Shown piece after piece: positions 48,256 through 56,093 of a stretch of DNA of 64,000 nt (its first letter is position 1; each line of letters opens with the position of its first letter). This DNA is from Pedobacter sp. GTDB lineage: Bacteria > Bacteroidota > Bacteroidia > Sphingobacteriales > Sphingobacteriaceae. The DNA lies in contig NZ_JAVHXT010000017.1 of NCBI RefSeq assembly GCF_031119335.1, positions 45,392-109,391 of the forward strand. Direction: 5' to 3'. The position numbers were made by a program, and so were the translations under genes. The notes beneath the pieces were generated by a model. The model was not told the origin of the DNA. It did no database searches and saw only the letters and a program-made list of their open reading frames with translations.

Positions 48256-49176
48256 TTAACTCATTTTCTGCCTTTTAATCAAATACGCTTCTAAAATTTG
48301 ATTAAAACCTGCATTGATATCTGCATCAACCATATCTATTTTATACTGCGCACATTTCAACGCCAAGCTAGCCCTATAATTATTCATTTGCGTTAAATAA
48401 GCGTCTTTAACTTTAGATGCGTGTGCTTTCAAAACCGTTCCATTTTCCATATCCACAAACTCATATGGACGGTTTTCAAAATCAAAATCCAGCTCCTTAG
48501 CCTTATCGGTCACATTAAAAACAACCATCTCATGTTTATTAAATTTCAGGTGCTGCAAGGCAGAAAAAATCTGATCCAAACGATCTGCACTGTTAGCTGT
48601 TTGCAACATATCGCTAAAAATAACCACCAAAGAACGTTTATGTATCAAATCTGCAATTTGGTGTAACGCTGCCGACAAATCAGTTTGCACATTCAATTGA
48701 GGCGAAGCTAAAACTTCTTCCAACTTGGTAAACAGAAATTTCTGATGCACACTTGTAGATTTAGCAGGCGTACTCAGCTTCAACTCATCTGTAAACAAAC
48801 TTAGTCCAAAAGCATCTCGCTGGCGTTTCAGCAAATAAATCAAAGCGGCTGTACTTTGCACCGCAAAAGTGAGTTTATTGTACTTATCATTCGGGAAATA
48901 CATAGATGAAGAAACATCAATCACAAACTGACAGCGTAAATTCGTCTCTTCCTCATAACGTTTGCTGAAAAGTTTATCCGTCTTGGCAAACAACTTCCAG
49001 TCAATACTTTTTACACTATCGCCATTATTGTACAGCCTATGTTCCGCAAATTCTACCGAAAAGCCATGAAACGGACTTTTATGCAAACCAGTGATAAAAC
49101 CTTCTACCACTTGCTTGGCCAACAATTCTAAGCTACTTTCAAATCTAATTTCGTCTGGTTTTTGCGATGCTTGCAT
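48256..49176 (-). CDS. DUF58-domain protein
   Basis: A 306-residue protein with a DUF58 domain and vWA-like fold. HKSPFHGFSVEFAEHRLY, then DSVKSIDWKLFAKTDKLFSK (the family SIDWK/WKxFA pattern) and CQFVIDVSSSMYF (a MIDAS-like DxSxS) are present. DUF58 proteins usually sit in operons with MoxR ATPases and vWA proteins; here no MoxR is next to it. Envelope or chaperone role is likely by family only. A minus-strand TATTTTTA lies 4 nt before the ATG. Confidence 0.92.
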   Translation of the reverse strand: MQASQKPDEIRFESSLELLAKQVVEGFITGLHKSPFHGFSVEFAEHRLYNNGDSVKSIDWKLFAKTDKLFSKRYEEETNLRCQFVIDVSSSMYFPNDKYNKLTFAVQSTAALIYLLKRQRDAFGLSLFTDELKLSTPAKSTSVHQKFLFTKLEEVLASPQLNVQTDLSAALHQIADLIHKRSLVVIFSDMLQTANSADRLDQIFSALQHLKFNKHEMVVFNVTDKAKELDFDFENRPYEFVDMENGTVLKAHASKVKDAYLTQMNNYRASLALKCAQYKIDMVDADINAGFNQILEAYLIKRQKMS

Positions 49177-49180
49177 AATT

Positions 49181-49188
49181 TAAAAATA
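49181..49188 (-). promoter_or_regulatory. -7-like element TATTTTTA
   Basis: Minus-strand TAnnTTTA, one base off consensus, 4 nt before ATG 49176 of the DUF58 gene. Confidence 0.35.
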
Positions 49189-49653
49189 ACGAAAAGATTT
49201 CGATTAGCTTATAAAAAGAAGCAAATGCAACCGATAATTATTTTTAGAAAAGCAAAACTTGTACTTCTATCCCTGTCACTCCCGCCGACCTGCTTTACTT
49301 CGGGCAAACATAGGTTTCCGCTACGTGTTCGCTCCTATCGCGTTTAAAATGCAAGTGCTGCGCACAGGTTTAGGTTTGTTAAACCCGATTGAAGTGGATC
49401 CCGATTTTTCATCGGGACTACAGTGGAAAGCGGGGCTATAGTTTCCGATAAACCACAACACAGGCCTTTTCAAAACAGCCTTTTGTCAAGCTAATTCAAC
49501 ATTTGTGACGAGCATCACTTTAGACCAAAAGAACCTACAAACCAACCAATTCTCCAACCATTTAATTCCTATATTTACCAAACTTAATAGCAACTAAAAT
49601 GTTGCTAAATTGAGTTAAACAGCTTTGTTTGGCTATTAATTTCAAATTTTGTT
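49189..49653. repeat. Composite long intergenic repeat, second copy
   Basis: About 460 bp without a credible gene between divergent DUF58 and ndh. The part 49278-49441 holds TTTCCGCTACGTGTTCGCTC, AAACCCGATTGAAGTGGATC, a CCCGATTTTTCATCGGG hairpin (49400-49416) and GTGGAAAGCGGGGCTATAG. These words match 57590-57870 and 9133-9536. Small ORFs here are repeat-borne. Confidence 0.6.
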
Positions 49654-50949
49654 ATGGAACAAAGAAAGAAAATTGTAATTATTGGTGGTGGTTTTGGTGG
49701 CATTGAGCTGGCAAAAAAACTAAAAAATAAAAACGTCGACGTTGTCATTCTAGATAAACATAATTACCATACTTTTCAGCCCCTACTTTATCAAGTGGCT
49801 ACTGGCGGTTTAGAAGCTGACTCTATCGCTTTTCCTATCCGTAAGATTTTTAAAGGACAGAAAAACCTAAAATTTCGGGTAACAGAAGTTAAGAAAGTTA
49901 TTCCAGAGGAAAATAGATTGGAAACTACCATTGGCGATTGTTATTACGATTACTTGGTTATTGCCACAGGTTCTACAAGTAATTTTTTTGGGCAAACGGA
50001 GATTTCTCAGAATGCCATGCCCATGAAATCAATTCCTGAAGCATTGAATTTACGAAGTTTGATCTTGCAAAATCTGGAAGCAGCAATCATTGCCAAAGAC
50101 CCTATAAAAGAAAATGAGCTGTTAAATTTTGTGGTTGTTGGCGGCGGACCAACAGGCGTTGAAACTGCTGGTGCAATTGCCGAGCTGAAGAAACACGTAC
50201 TGAAAAATGACTATCCGGAACTAGATTTAAATAAGGTAAACATCTACCTCATCGAAGGTTCTCCGGAATTATTAGGCGCCATGTCGGTACAAGCGCAACA
50301 AAAATCTAAACAGTTTTTGGAAGAACTGGGCGTTACCGTTTATACAGAGGCTCGTGTGCAAGGTTATGATGGAAAAACGCTTTCATTAGTTGATGGTAGA
50401 AATATTGGATCTGCTACGGTAATTTGGAGCGCTGGTGTAAAAGGTGTGGTTTTAGATGGTTTAAACACAGAAATCTTAGTGCGAGGAAACCGTTTGAAGG
50501 TGAACGAAATTAACTTGGTTGACGGTTATCAAAATGTTTTTGCCATAGGCGATGTTGCAGCCATGATTACCGAAGAAACACCGAATGGGCATCCAGGAGT
50601 GGCTCCTGCAGCGATACAGCAAGGCAAGCATCTGGCAAAAAATATCATCAATATTATTGAAAACAAACCTACTGAACCTTTTAAATATTTCGATAAAGGC
50701 GCTATGGCAACTGTAGGTAGAAACAGGGCGGTTGTTGATATCAATAAAATAAGATTTCAGGGAATATTTGCATGGTTTACTTGGATGTTTGTACATTTAA
50801 TGACCTTAGTAGGCTTTAGGAACAAACTAGTAGTTTTTGTAAACTGGGTTTGGAGTTACTTTAGCTATGATAGAGGTACGCGACTAATCATCAGACCATT
50901 TAAACCTTACAAAGAATACAAGAAACCACATGACGCAGAAGCAACTTAA
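49654..50949 (+). CDS. ndh: Type II NADH dehydrogenase (NDH-2)
   Basis: A 431-residue FAD-dependent NADH:quinone oxidoreductase, single subunit and non-proton-pumping. The FAD motif is IIGGGFGGIELAKKL and the NADH motif is VVGGGPTGVETAGA; LVIATGSTSNFFG and VFAIGDVAAM fix the flavin. The C-terminal 70 residues (WFTWMFVHLMTLVGFRNKLV) form the amphipathic membrane anchor of NDH-2. Quinone-level respiration with menaquinone fits ubiE nearby. Its end overlaps mgsA by 20 bp. Confidence 0.94.
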   Translation: MEQRKKIVIIGGGFGGIELAKKLKNKNVDVVILDKHNYHTFQPLLYQVATGGLEADSIAFPIRKIFKGQKNLKFRVTEVKKVIPEENRLETTIGDCYYDYLVIATGSTSNFFGQTEISQNAMPMKSIPEALNLRSLILQNLEAAIIAKDPIKENELLNFVVVGGGPTGVETAGAIAELKKHVLKNDYPELDLNKVNIYLIEGSPELLGAMSVQAQQKSKQFLEELGVTVYTEARVQGYDGKTLSLVDGRNIGSATVIWSAGVKGVVLDGLNTEILVRGNRLKVNEINLVDGYQNVFAIGDVAAMITEETPNGHPGVAPAAIQQGKHLAKNIINIIENKPTEPFKYFDKGAMATVGRNRAVVDINKIRFQGIFAWFTWMFVHLMTLVGFRNKLVVFVNWVWSYFSYDRGTRLIIRPFKPYKEYKKPHDAEAT

Positions 50950-51379
50950 AGCCAACAAAACTATTGCATTAGTAGCGCACGATCATCGTAAAGACGATTT
51001 AATCAGATGGGCAATCACCAACAAAGAAGCGCTCAGTCAGCATAATTTATTGGCAACCGGCACCACCGGCAGATTGTTAGAAGAAAACTTAGGCTTGCCA
51101 GTAAAAAAATTATTGAGTGGTCCTCTTGGTGGCGACCAACAAATTGGTGCTCTAATTGCACAAAGTGAAATTGATGTACTGATTTTCTTCTGGGATCCGA
51201 TGGAAGCGCAACCACACGACCCAGATGTGAAAGCTTTATTGCGTGTGGGCATTGTTTGGAACATTCCGATGGCTTGTGATGTAGCAACAGCAGACTTCCT
51301 AATTTCATCGCCATATATGAGCGGAACTTATACTGCCGCATTAACCGATTACGATGAGTACAAAAACAGAAAGCTTTAG
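50930..51379 (+). CDS. mgsA: Methylglyoxal synthase
   Basis: A 149-residue MgsA, converting dihydroxyacetone phosphate to methylglyoxal and phosphate. LVAHDHRKDDLIRWA, ATGTTGRLL, LSGPLGGDQQIGALI (the G-P-x-G-G-D-x-x substrate loop with the catalytic Asp) and FFWDPMEAQPHDPDVKALLR are the family motifs. It overlaps ndh by 20 bp and the HMG-CoA lyase gene by 26 bp, so the three genes are tightly bound in expression. The biological link of this trio is not obvious. Confidence 0.95.
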   Translation: MTQKQLKANKTIALVAHDHRKDDLIRWAITNKEALSQHNLLATGTTGRLLEENLGLPVKKLLSGPLGGDQQIGALIAQSEIDVLIFFWDPMEAQPHDPDVKALLRVGIVWNIPMACDVATADFLISSPYMSGTYTAALTDYDEYKNRKL

Positions 51380-52235
51380 TTCTTCAATTAAATTGGTAGA
51401 ATGCCCTCGTGATGCCATGCAGGGTTTACACGATTTTGTACCAACAGCGTTGAAAATCGAATACCTCAACCTATTGCTTCAAGTAGGTTTCGATACCTTA
51501 GATTTTGGTAGTTTTGTTTCGCCAAAAGCTATTCCGCAAATGCGGGATACGGAAGAAGTTTTAGCAGGACTGGATTTATCTAGCGGCACCAAATTATTGG
51601 CCATTGTAGCTAACCTAAAAGGTGTAGAAAATGCAGTGAAGCATCCTGAAATTAAATACTTGGGCTTTCCATTTTCTATTTCAGAAACTTTTCAGCAGCG
51701 CAATACCAATTCGAGCATTGTACAATCTTTAAACACAGTTGAAGAAATGCTGAACCTTTGTGATCAGCACGGAAAAGAAGCTGTTGTTTATTTGTCAATG
51801 GGTTTTGGCAATCCTTATGGCGATGATTGGAATACTGATATTGTTACCCATTGGGCGAACGAATTGGTACAAAAAGGCGTTAAAATTATTTCAGTTGCTG
51901 ATACCGTTGGTGTTTCTACTCCAGAGAAAATTACAGCCATACTTCCTCCCCTAGTTCAGCAGTTTCCGAACATCGAGTTTGGTCTACACTTACATAGTAC
52001 TCCGCAGCAACGCTTAGAGAAAATTGAAGCTGCTTTTGCCGCTGGCTGTACCAGAATGGATAGTGCCTTGAAAGGTTTTGGCGGTTGCCCAATGGCTGCT
52101 GATGATTTAACTGGAAATATCGCCACAGAAAATGTGATCAGTTATCTAAGTTCAAAAGGTGTTCAGTTAAATTTAAATATGGAAAAATGGGGCGAAGCGA
52201 TGATGGTTTCGAATAGGATTTTTAATAGTAATTAA
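51354..52235 (+). CDS. Hydroxymethylglutaryl-CoA lyase-type DRE-TIM enzyme
   Basis: A 293-residue DRE-TIM metallolyase closest in pattern to HMG-CoA lyase, which splits HMG-CoA into acetyl-CoA and acetoacetate in leucine breakdown. VECPRDAMQGLHDFVPT replaces the usual DGLQ with a family-consistent CPRDAMQ start; FGSFVSPKAIPQM, SVADTVGVSTPE and the catalytic GFGGCPMAADDLTGN (Cys in GGCP) follow, with GLHLHSTP as metal ligands. It overlaps mgsA by 26 bp and ends 4 bp into the convergent Crp gene. Other lyases of the fold cannot be fully excluded. Confidence 0.88.
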   Translation: MSTKTESFSSSIKLVECPRDAMQGLHDFVPTALKIEYLNLLLQVGFDTLDFGSFVSPKAIPQMRDTEEVLAGLDLSSGTKLLAIVANLKGVENAVKHPEIKYLGFPFSISETFQQRNTNSSIVQSLNTVEEMLNLCDQHGKEAVVYLSMGFGNPYGDDWNTDIVTHWANELVQKGVKIISVADTVGVSTPEKITAILPPLVQQFPNIEFGLHLHSTPQQRLEKIEAAFAAGCTRMDSALKGFGGCPMAADDLTGNIATENVISYLSSKGVQLNLNMEKWGEAMMVSNRIFNSN

Positions 52236-52786
52236 ATACTCTTCAATGCTCTATTCAAGCTCCTTAGCGTAATCCCTAAATATGCAGCCATATCTTCTTT
52301 ATTAATAGTTAGATTTTGCTTTTCCTGTAGCTCTAATAATTTGGCCAAACCATGCTCTACAGTATATAATTGTTGAAACGAAGCCCGACTGCTGGTGTTG
52401 ATGATACGTTCTGCCAATTCTTCCAACAGAATTTTGTTAAGCGTAAAATCTTTTGCTAAAAGCGCTTTAAAACTAGCAGCTGGAATTACATAAACCTGTA
52501 AATCTGTTAGTGCAGCTACATTGCAAAGACAGGCGATCTGGCGGATCACTTCAATTTCGCCCAAAACCTGTCCCTTACTCATAAATTCAAGAATATAATC
52601 CTTTCCGTTTTCTTCCGCAAAGAAGCATTTTGCAATGCCCTCTTTAATTATGAAAACCCGATGGCTCTTCTCACCCTGACGAAGCAGCAAGCTATCTTTT
52701 TCAAAATTCTGTAAGCTTATTTCTGATTGATCACTTTGATAAAGCTTATCGATATAGGTTAAAAAATCAGTATTTGTTCTTAGCAT
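52232..52786 (-). CDS. Crp/Fnr-family transcriptional regulator
   Basis: A 184-residue regulator. The cyclic-nucleotide-binding fold occupies residues 20-130 (FEKDSLLLRQGEKSHRVFII, FMSKGQVLGEIEVI). The C-terminal part is a reduced winged helix (MAAYLGITLRSLNRALKSI) shorter than in Crp. The longer frame to 52873 would overlap the HAD start on the other strand; ATG 52786 (MLRTNTDFLTYIDKL) is the natural start. Divergent from HAD, with 75 bp between. A minus-strand TATCTTTG at 52850-52857 would give a 63-nt leader. The ligand is unknown. Confidence 0.9.
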   Translation of the reverse strand: MLRTNTDFLTYIDKLYQSDQSEISLQNFEKDSLLLRQGEKSHRVFIIKEGIAKCFFAEENGKDYILEFMSKGQVLGEIEVIRQIACLCNVAALTDLQVYVIPAASFKALLAKDFTLNKILLEELAERIINTSSRASFQQLYTVEHGLAKLLELQEKQNLTINKEDMAAYLGITLRSLNRALKSI

Positions 52787-52797
52787 AAATTTCTTTT

Positions 52798-52809
52798 GGA
52801 CATTTGTCC
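52798..52809. promoter_or_regulatory. Short inverted repeat GGACA-tt-TGTCC, possible operator
   Basis: Twelve bases in the divergent Crp/HAD gap, 12 nt before the Crp ATG and downstream of its likely -7 element, where an autoregulator could bind. The arms are only 5 bp, so it may be chance. Confidence 0.3.
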
Positions 52810-52861
52810 TTTTCTGCTGCAAAAATTTCGCAGACATTTGCAATATTAACAAAGATAAACG

Positions 52862-53548
52862 ATGAAGAACCAAATCAAAACCATTGCCTTTGATGCCGAT
52901 GATACTTTATGGGAGAACGAACCTTATTTTAGGGAGGCAGAATTAGAATTTGCTCAGTTACTTCCGCATTTACCACAAAATGATGTGATTAAAGAGTTGT
53001 TCAATATCGAAATGAAAAACCTAAAAATGTATGGTTATGGCATTAAAGGGTGCATGCTTTGTATGGTAGAAACAGCCACTAAATTGAGCGGCGAGAAAGT
53101 AGATGGTAATTTAATCAATCAGATATTTGATATTGGTCACCGTTTACTGCAAAAGCCCATCGTACTTTTAGATGGAATTGAAGAAACCTTACAACACCTG
53201 CATGGCAAATACAGATTGGTAATGGCTACCAAAGGCGATTTATTAGATCAAGAGCGAAAATTAGAAAAATCTGGATTGGCAAAGTATTTTCACCACATCG
53301 AAATTATGAGCGATAAGCAGCCCCGCCATTACGAAAAACTAATTAAGCATTTAGATTGTAAGCCAGAACATTTTTTAATGGTTGGCAATTCTCGCCGTTC
53401 GGATATTGTGCCTGTGCTGGCCTTAAATGCTTTTGCGATAGAAGTGCCCTACCACACTACTTGGGTACACGAACTGCATGAAGAACCAATAAATCACCCA
53501 AACTTTGTTTCGGTAACGAGTATTGACCAGATTATTGGGTTGTTATAA
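52862..53548 (+). CDS. HAD-family hydrolase (phosphatase-like)
   Basis: A 228-residue HAD hydrolase. Motif I FDADDTLWENE gives the nucleophile and acid aspartates; motif II lies in VMATKGDLLDQ and motif III/IV in KQPRHYEKL and MVGNSRRSDIVPVLALNA. The cap is the C1 alpha-helical type (PQNDVIKELFNIEMKNLKM). Likely acts on a small phosphate ester; the exact one is unknown. Divergent from the Crp-type gene, which may control it. Confidence 0.93.
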   Translation: MKNQIKTIAFDADDTLWENEPYFREAELEFAQLLPHLPQNDVIKELFNIEMKNLKMYGYGIKGCMLCMVETATKLSGEKVDGNLINQIFDIGHRLLQKPIVLLDGIEETLQHLHGKYRLVMATKGDLLDQERKLEKSGLAKYFHHIEIMSDKQPRHYEKLIKHLDCKPEHFLMVGNSRRSDIVPVLALNAFAIEVPYHTTWVHELHEEPINHPNFVSVTSIDQIIGLL

Positions 53549-53555
53549 AACGTTT

Positions 53556-53611
53556 GCCACAGATGCACAGATGTAATATTTTATAAATTATTATCTAAAT
53601 AAATCTGTGGC
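53556..53611. repeat. GCCACAGATGCACAGAT inverted repeat, copy 2
   Basis: One full arm (53556-53572) and a truncated second arm ATCTGTGGC (53603-53611), just after the HAD stop codon. Same family as 12254-12314. Confidence 0.75.
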
Positions 53612-53625
53612 TTATAACTAAGAAC

Positions 53626-54249
53626 ATGAAAAAAATCAACATAGAAACCTGGAAACGCAGAGAACACTTTAAACTCTTCAGTCAATTTGAAGAACCCTTT
53701 TTTGGTGTGGTGGTAAATATCGACTGCACTAAAGCCTACGCAAATGCCAAAGCAACCAGCAAATCGTTTTTTTTGTACTACCTGTACAGAGCTTTAAAAG
53801 CTGCCAATTCAATCGAAGAATTTCGTTATCGCATTTTAAATGATGAGGTAATTATCCACGACCAAGCCAGCGTTTCTACTACCATTAATCGTCCAAATGG
53901 CACTTTCGGTTTTGCTTACTTTGATTATAATACCGATGAAAATATCTTTATTGCCGATGCACAAAAGGCGATACAAGTAGTGCAAAGCACAGAAGGTTTA
54001 ACGCCATCAAAACCTGGAGCTAGCGAAATACATTTTTCTGCTATTCCTTGGGTAGACTTTACTTCCCTATCCCACGCCCGCAGTTTTACCTTTCCGGATA
54101 GTTCTCCAAAAATATCATTCGGTAAAGTGACAGAAAAAGAAGGCATTAAAACGATGGCTGTTTCTATTCATATTCACCACGGTTTGGCAGATGGCTATCA
54201 CGTTGGCCAATTTGTAACGCAATTTCAAAAGCTTATGGATGAAGCATAA
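53626..54249 (+). CDS. Chloramphenicol acetyltransferase-like (CatA family) acyltransferase
   Basis: A 207-residue CAT-like trimeric acyltransferase. WKRREHFKLFSQFEEPFFGV at the N terminus, FRYRILNDEVIIHDQ and the catalytic SIHIHHGLADGYHVGQF (HHxxxDG) near residue 184 match the family, including the buried Asp. CAT-like housekeeping genes are common in Bacteroidota and most do not confer chloramphenicol resistance, so drug resistance should not be assumed. The real substrate is open. A repeat lies between it and HAD. Confidence 0.9.
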   Translation: MKKINIETWKRREHFKLFSQFEEPFFGVVVNIDCTKAYANAKATSKSFFLYYLYRALKAANSIEEFRYRILNDEVIIHDQASVSTTINRPNGTFGFAYFDYNTDENIFIADAQKAIQVVQSTEGLTPSKPGASEIHFSAIPWVDFTSLSHARSFTFPDSSPKISFGKVTEKEGIKTMAVSIHIHHGLADGYHVGQFVTQFQKLMDEA

Positions 54250-54336
54250 GATTGTCATTCTTTTGAAATAACAAACGCAACAATATTGCATTAAACAAAA
54301 ATTAATTACGTTTGTTCAATTATAATTGAGCAAAAT

Positions 54337-55254
54337 ATGGCAAATCAACAAAATTTCGATGTAATCATCATAGGCGGAAGCTATGCGGGCTTATCTGCGG
54401 CAATGGCCTTGGGCAGATCAATAAAAAAAGTTTTAATAATTGACAGTGGTAATCCATGTAATAAACAAACACCACATTCGCACAATTTCCTTACACAAGA
54501 TGGCAAAACTCCGAAGGAAATTTCGGAGCTGGCAAAATCGCAGGTTGCCAATTATGATACTGCTTCTTTTGTAAATGATATTGCTATTGAAGGTAAAAAG
54601 ATCGATAACGGTTTTGAGATCACAACTCAATCTAAACAGATTTTCTCAGGCAGAAAGTTGATTTTTGCTACGGGGGTTAAAGATGAAATGCCCAATATTG
54701 ATGGTTTTGCCGAATGCTGGGGAATTAGTGTAATTCACTGTCCGTATTGCCACGGATACGAAGTTCGTAATCAGAAAACTGGTTTATTTGCCAATGGAAA
54801 TATGGCTTACGAATTTGGTAAACTGCTCTGGAACTGGACTAAGTACCTCACTATTTACACCAACGGAAAGTCGGGTTTAAGCGGTGAACAAATAAAAACC
54901 TTAGCCAGTAGAAATATCGGTGTAGTAGAAAAAGAGATTGTAAAAATTTCACATCAAGAAGGCCAAATTCAAGAACTGATATTTTCAGATGGTAGCACTC
55001 AAAAATTGGATGCCTTATACGCTAAGATACCATTTACACAACATAGCAATATACCAGAAAGCTTAGGCTGCGAGTTCACAGAAATGGGGCTTATACAAGT
55101 AGATGCTTTTCAAAAAACCACAGTAGATAACATATTTGCTGCTGGCGATAGTACCTGCATGATGCGGGCTGTAGCAAATGCAGTTTACGCCGGCAACATG
55201 GCTGGAGCTGCCGTGAGTAAGGAGTTAATAGCGGAAGAGTTTGGAAGGAATTAG
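54337..55254 (+). CDS. Thioredoxin reductase-like FAD/NAD(P) oxidoreductase
   Basis: A 305-residue two-domain flavoprotein. FAD motif IIGGSYAGLSAAMALGR at the N terminus and the redox CPYCHGYEVR (CxxC) near residue 137 match the TrxB fold, and AAGDSTCMMRAVANAVYAGN binds FAD. The NADPH motif (GxGxxA) is weak: LFANGNMAYEFGKLL. That departure suggests it may be a relative acting on another disulfide rather than the main thioredoxin reductase. The gene stands alone after the CAT-like gene. Confidence 0.9.
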   Translation: MANQQNFDVIIIGGSYAGLSAAMALGRSIKKVLIIDSGNPCNKQTPHSHNFLTQDGKTPKEISELAKSQVANYDTASFVNDIAIEGKKIDNGFEITTQSKQIFSGRKLIFATGVKDEMPNIDGFAECWGISVIHCPYCHGYEVRNQKTGLFANGNMAYEFGKLLWNWTKYLTIYTNGKSGLSGEQIKTLASRNIGVVEKEIVKISHQEGQIQELIFSDGSTQKLDALYAKIPFTQHSNIPESLGCEFTEMGLIQVDAFQKTTVDNIFAAGDSTCMMRAVANAVYAGNMAGAAVSKELIAEEFGRN

Positions 55255-55278
55255 TGATTAAATAGAGCATATTAATAA

Positions 55279-55371
55279 AACACCCCAGTCTTCGACCACC
55301 CTCCGACTAGTCGGAGGGAATTGTATATGGCATTCCCCTCTCTCAGAGGGGTGCCCAACGGGCGGGTGTTT
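55279..55371. repeat. Nested palindrome cluster CACCCC / CCCTCCGA / CCCCTCT
   Basis: A perfect 20-bp palindrome at 55299-55318 (CCCTCCGACT/AGTCGGAGGG), a CCCCTCT-ctc-AGAGGGG hairpin at 55335-55351, and outer AACACCC/GGGTGTT arms. Related to the G/C-run repeat families at 3917-4018 and 57341-57488. Confidence 0.75.
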
Positions 55372-55390
55372 CATCCCTATGTAATCCACA

Positions 55391-55407
55391 ATCTGTGCAT
55401 CTGTGGC
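55391..55407. repeat. ATCTGTGCATCTGTGGC, single arm
   Basis: One arm of the GCCACAGATGCACAGAT family, 5 bp from the stop codon of the iron-permease-like gene. No partner arm nearby. Confidence 0.7.
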
Positions 55408-55411
55408 TAAC

Positions 55412-55894
55412 TCAATCCCTCTTCCCATCATTCACCACGTCTTTTATCATTTTCACCATCTTTTGGCGATGCAGTTTCTTAGCCACATCAATAGAATGCG
55501 ATTGATGGATGTCAGCATCATCATCGGCCAACTTAGCCAAAGTAGCGTAAAACTTATGGAATTGGTCTAGTTCTTCTTCGGTTAAATCTTCAATATCCAC
55601 CATCCTATTACTGGCTTTCTCGTGAGAAGCAATCAGCTCATTCAACTTCAATTGAATGGCTTTTCCATCTTTATTCTGTGCTTTTTGGATCAAGAAAACC
55701 ATTAGGAAAGTGATAATTGTAGTGCCCGTATTGATTACCAATTGCCAAGTTTCAGAGTAATGAAAAATTGGACCCGAAACTGCCCAGATTACCACGATAG
55801 CTACCGCAGAGATAAAAGCTGGCGAACTTCCTGTAAACTTGGTAGCAGCATTTGAAAATCTCTCAAACAAGCTGACTTTATTTTTTGTGCTCAT
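55412..55894 (-). CDS. Low-affinity iron permease-like membrane protein
   Basis: A 160-residue membrane protein of the low-affinity iron permease (Fet4-like) family as found in bacteria. SLFERFSNAATKFTGSSPAF, then two helices (AFISAVAIVVIWAVSGP and LVINTGTTIITFLMVFLIQK), NKDGKAIQLKLNELI and an acidic/basic C-terminal helix (EELDQFHKFYATLAKLADDD) match. In bacteria the iron transport function is not demonstrated for these short versions; an ion-channel-like or sensor role is possible. Confidence 0.88.
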   Translation of the reverse strand: MSTKNKVSLFERFSNAATKFTGSSPAFISAVAIVVIWAVSGPIFHYSETWQLVINTGTTIITFLMVFLIQKAQNKDGKAIQLKLNELIASHEKASNRMVDIEDLTEEELDQFHKFYATLAKLADDDADIHQSHSIDVAKKLHRQKMVKMIKDVVNDGKRD

Positions 55895-55948
55895 GTTTTA
55901 AGTTTTAGACTAGAAATTTACGGAATTATAAGGAATGTTTAGTTCTAT

Positions 55949-56026
55949 CGTCATTGCGAGGCACGAAGCAATCCTACAACTTTAGTGATATAACTTTTAA
56001 GATTGCTTCGTGCCTCGCAATTACGG
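55949..56026. repeat. Palindromic dispersed repeat, complete copy
   Basis: Arms CGTCATTGCGAGGCACGAAG... (from 55949) and ...CTTCGTGCCTCGCAATTACG (to 56026) with a loop of about 25 nt. Same family as 8628-8714. Confidence 0.85.
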
Positions 56027-56040
56027 GCTATTAGCAAACA

Positions 56041-56072
56041 AAAAAGCCATCCCGACATTTCGGGATGGCTTT
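56041..56072 (-). terminator. Rho-independent terminator of fba
   Basis: Minus strand: AAAGCCATCCCG and CGGGATGGCTTT pair perfectly (12 bp) around a 6-nt loop, then a T run. It is 22 bp past the fba stop codon. Confidence 0.9.
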
Positions 56073-56093
56073 AAATATACGTGATGCTAAATC

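Noticed and set aside
49162..49441. Two 60-residue plus-strand ORFs between DUF58 and ndh
   Set aside because: One overlaps the DUF58 start on the other strand and both lie in dispersed repeat.
53626..54249. Chloramphenicol resistance gene
   Set aside because: The CAT fold and HHxxxDG are present, but housekeeping CAT-like genes are common in this phylum and there is no mobile context.
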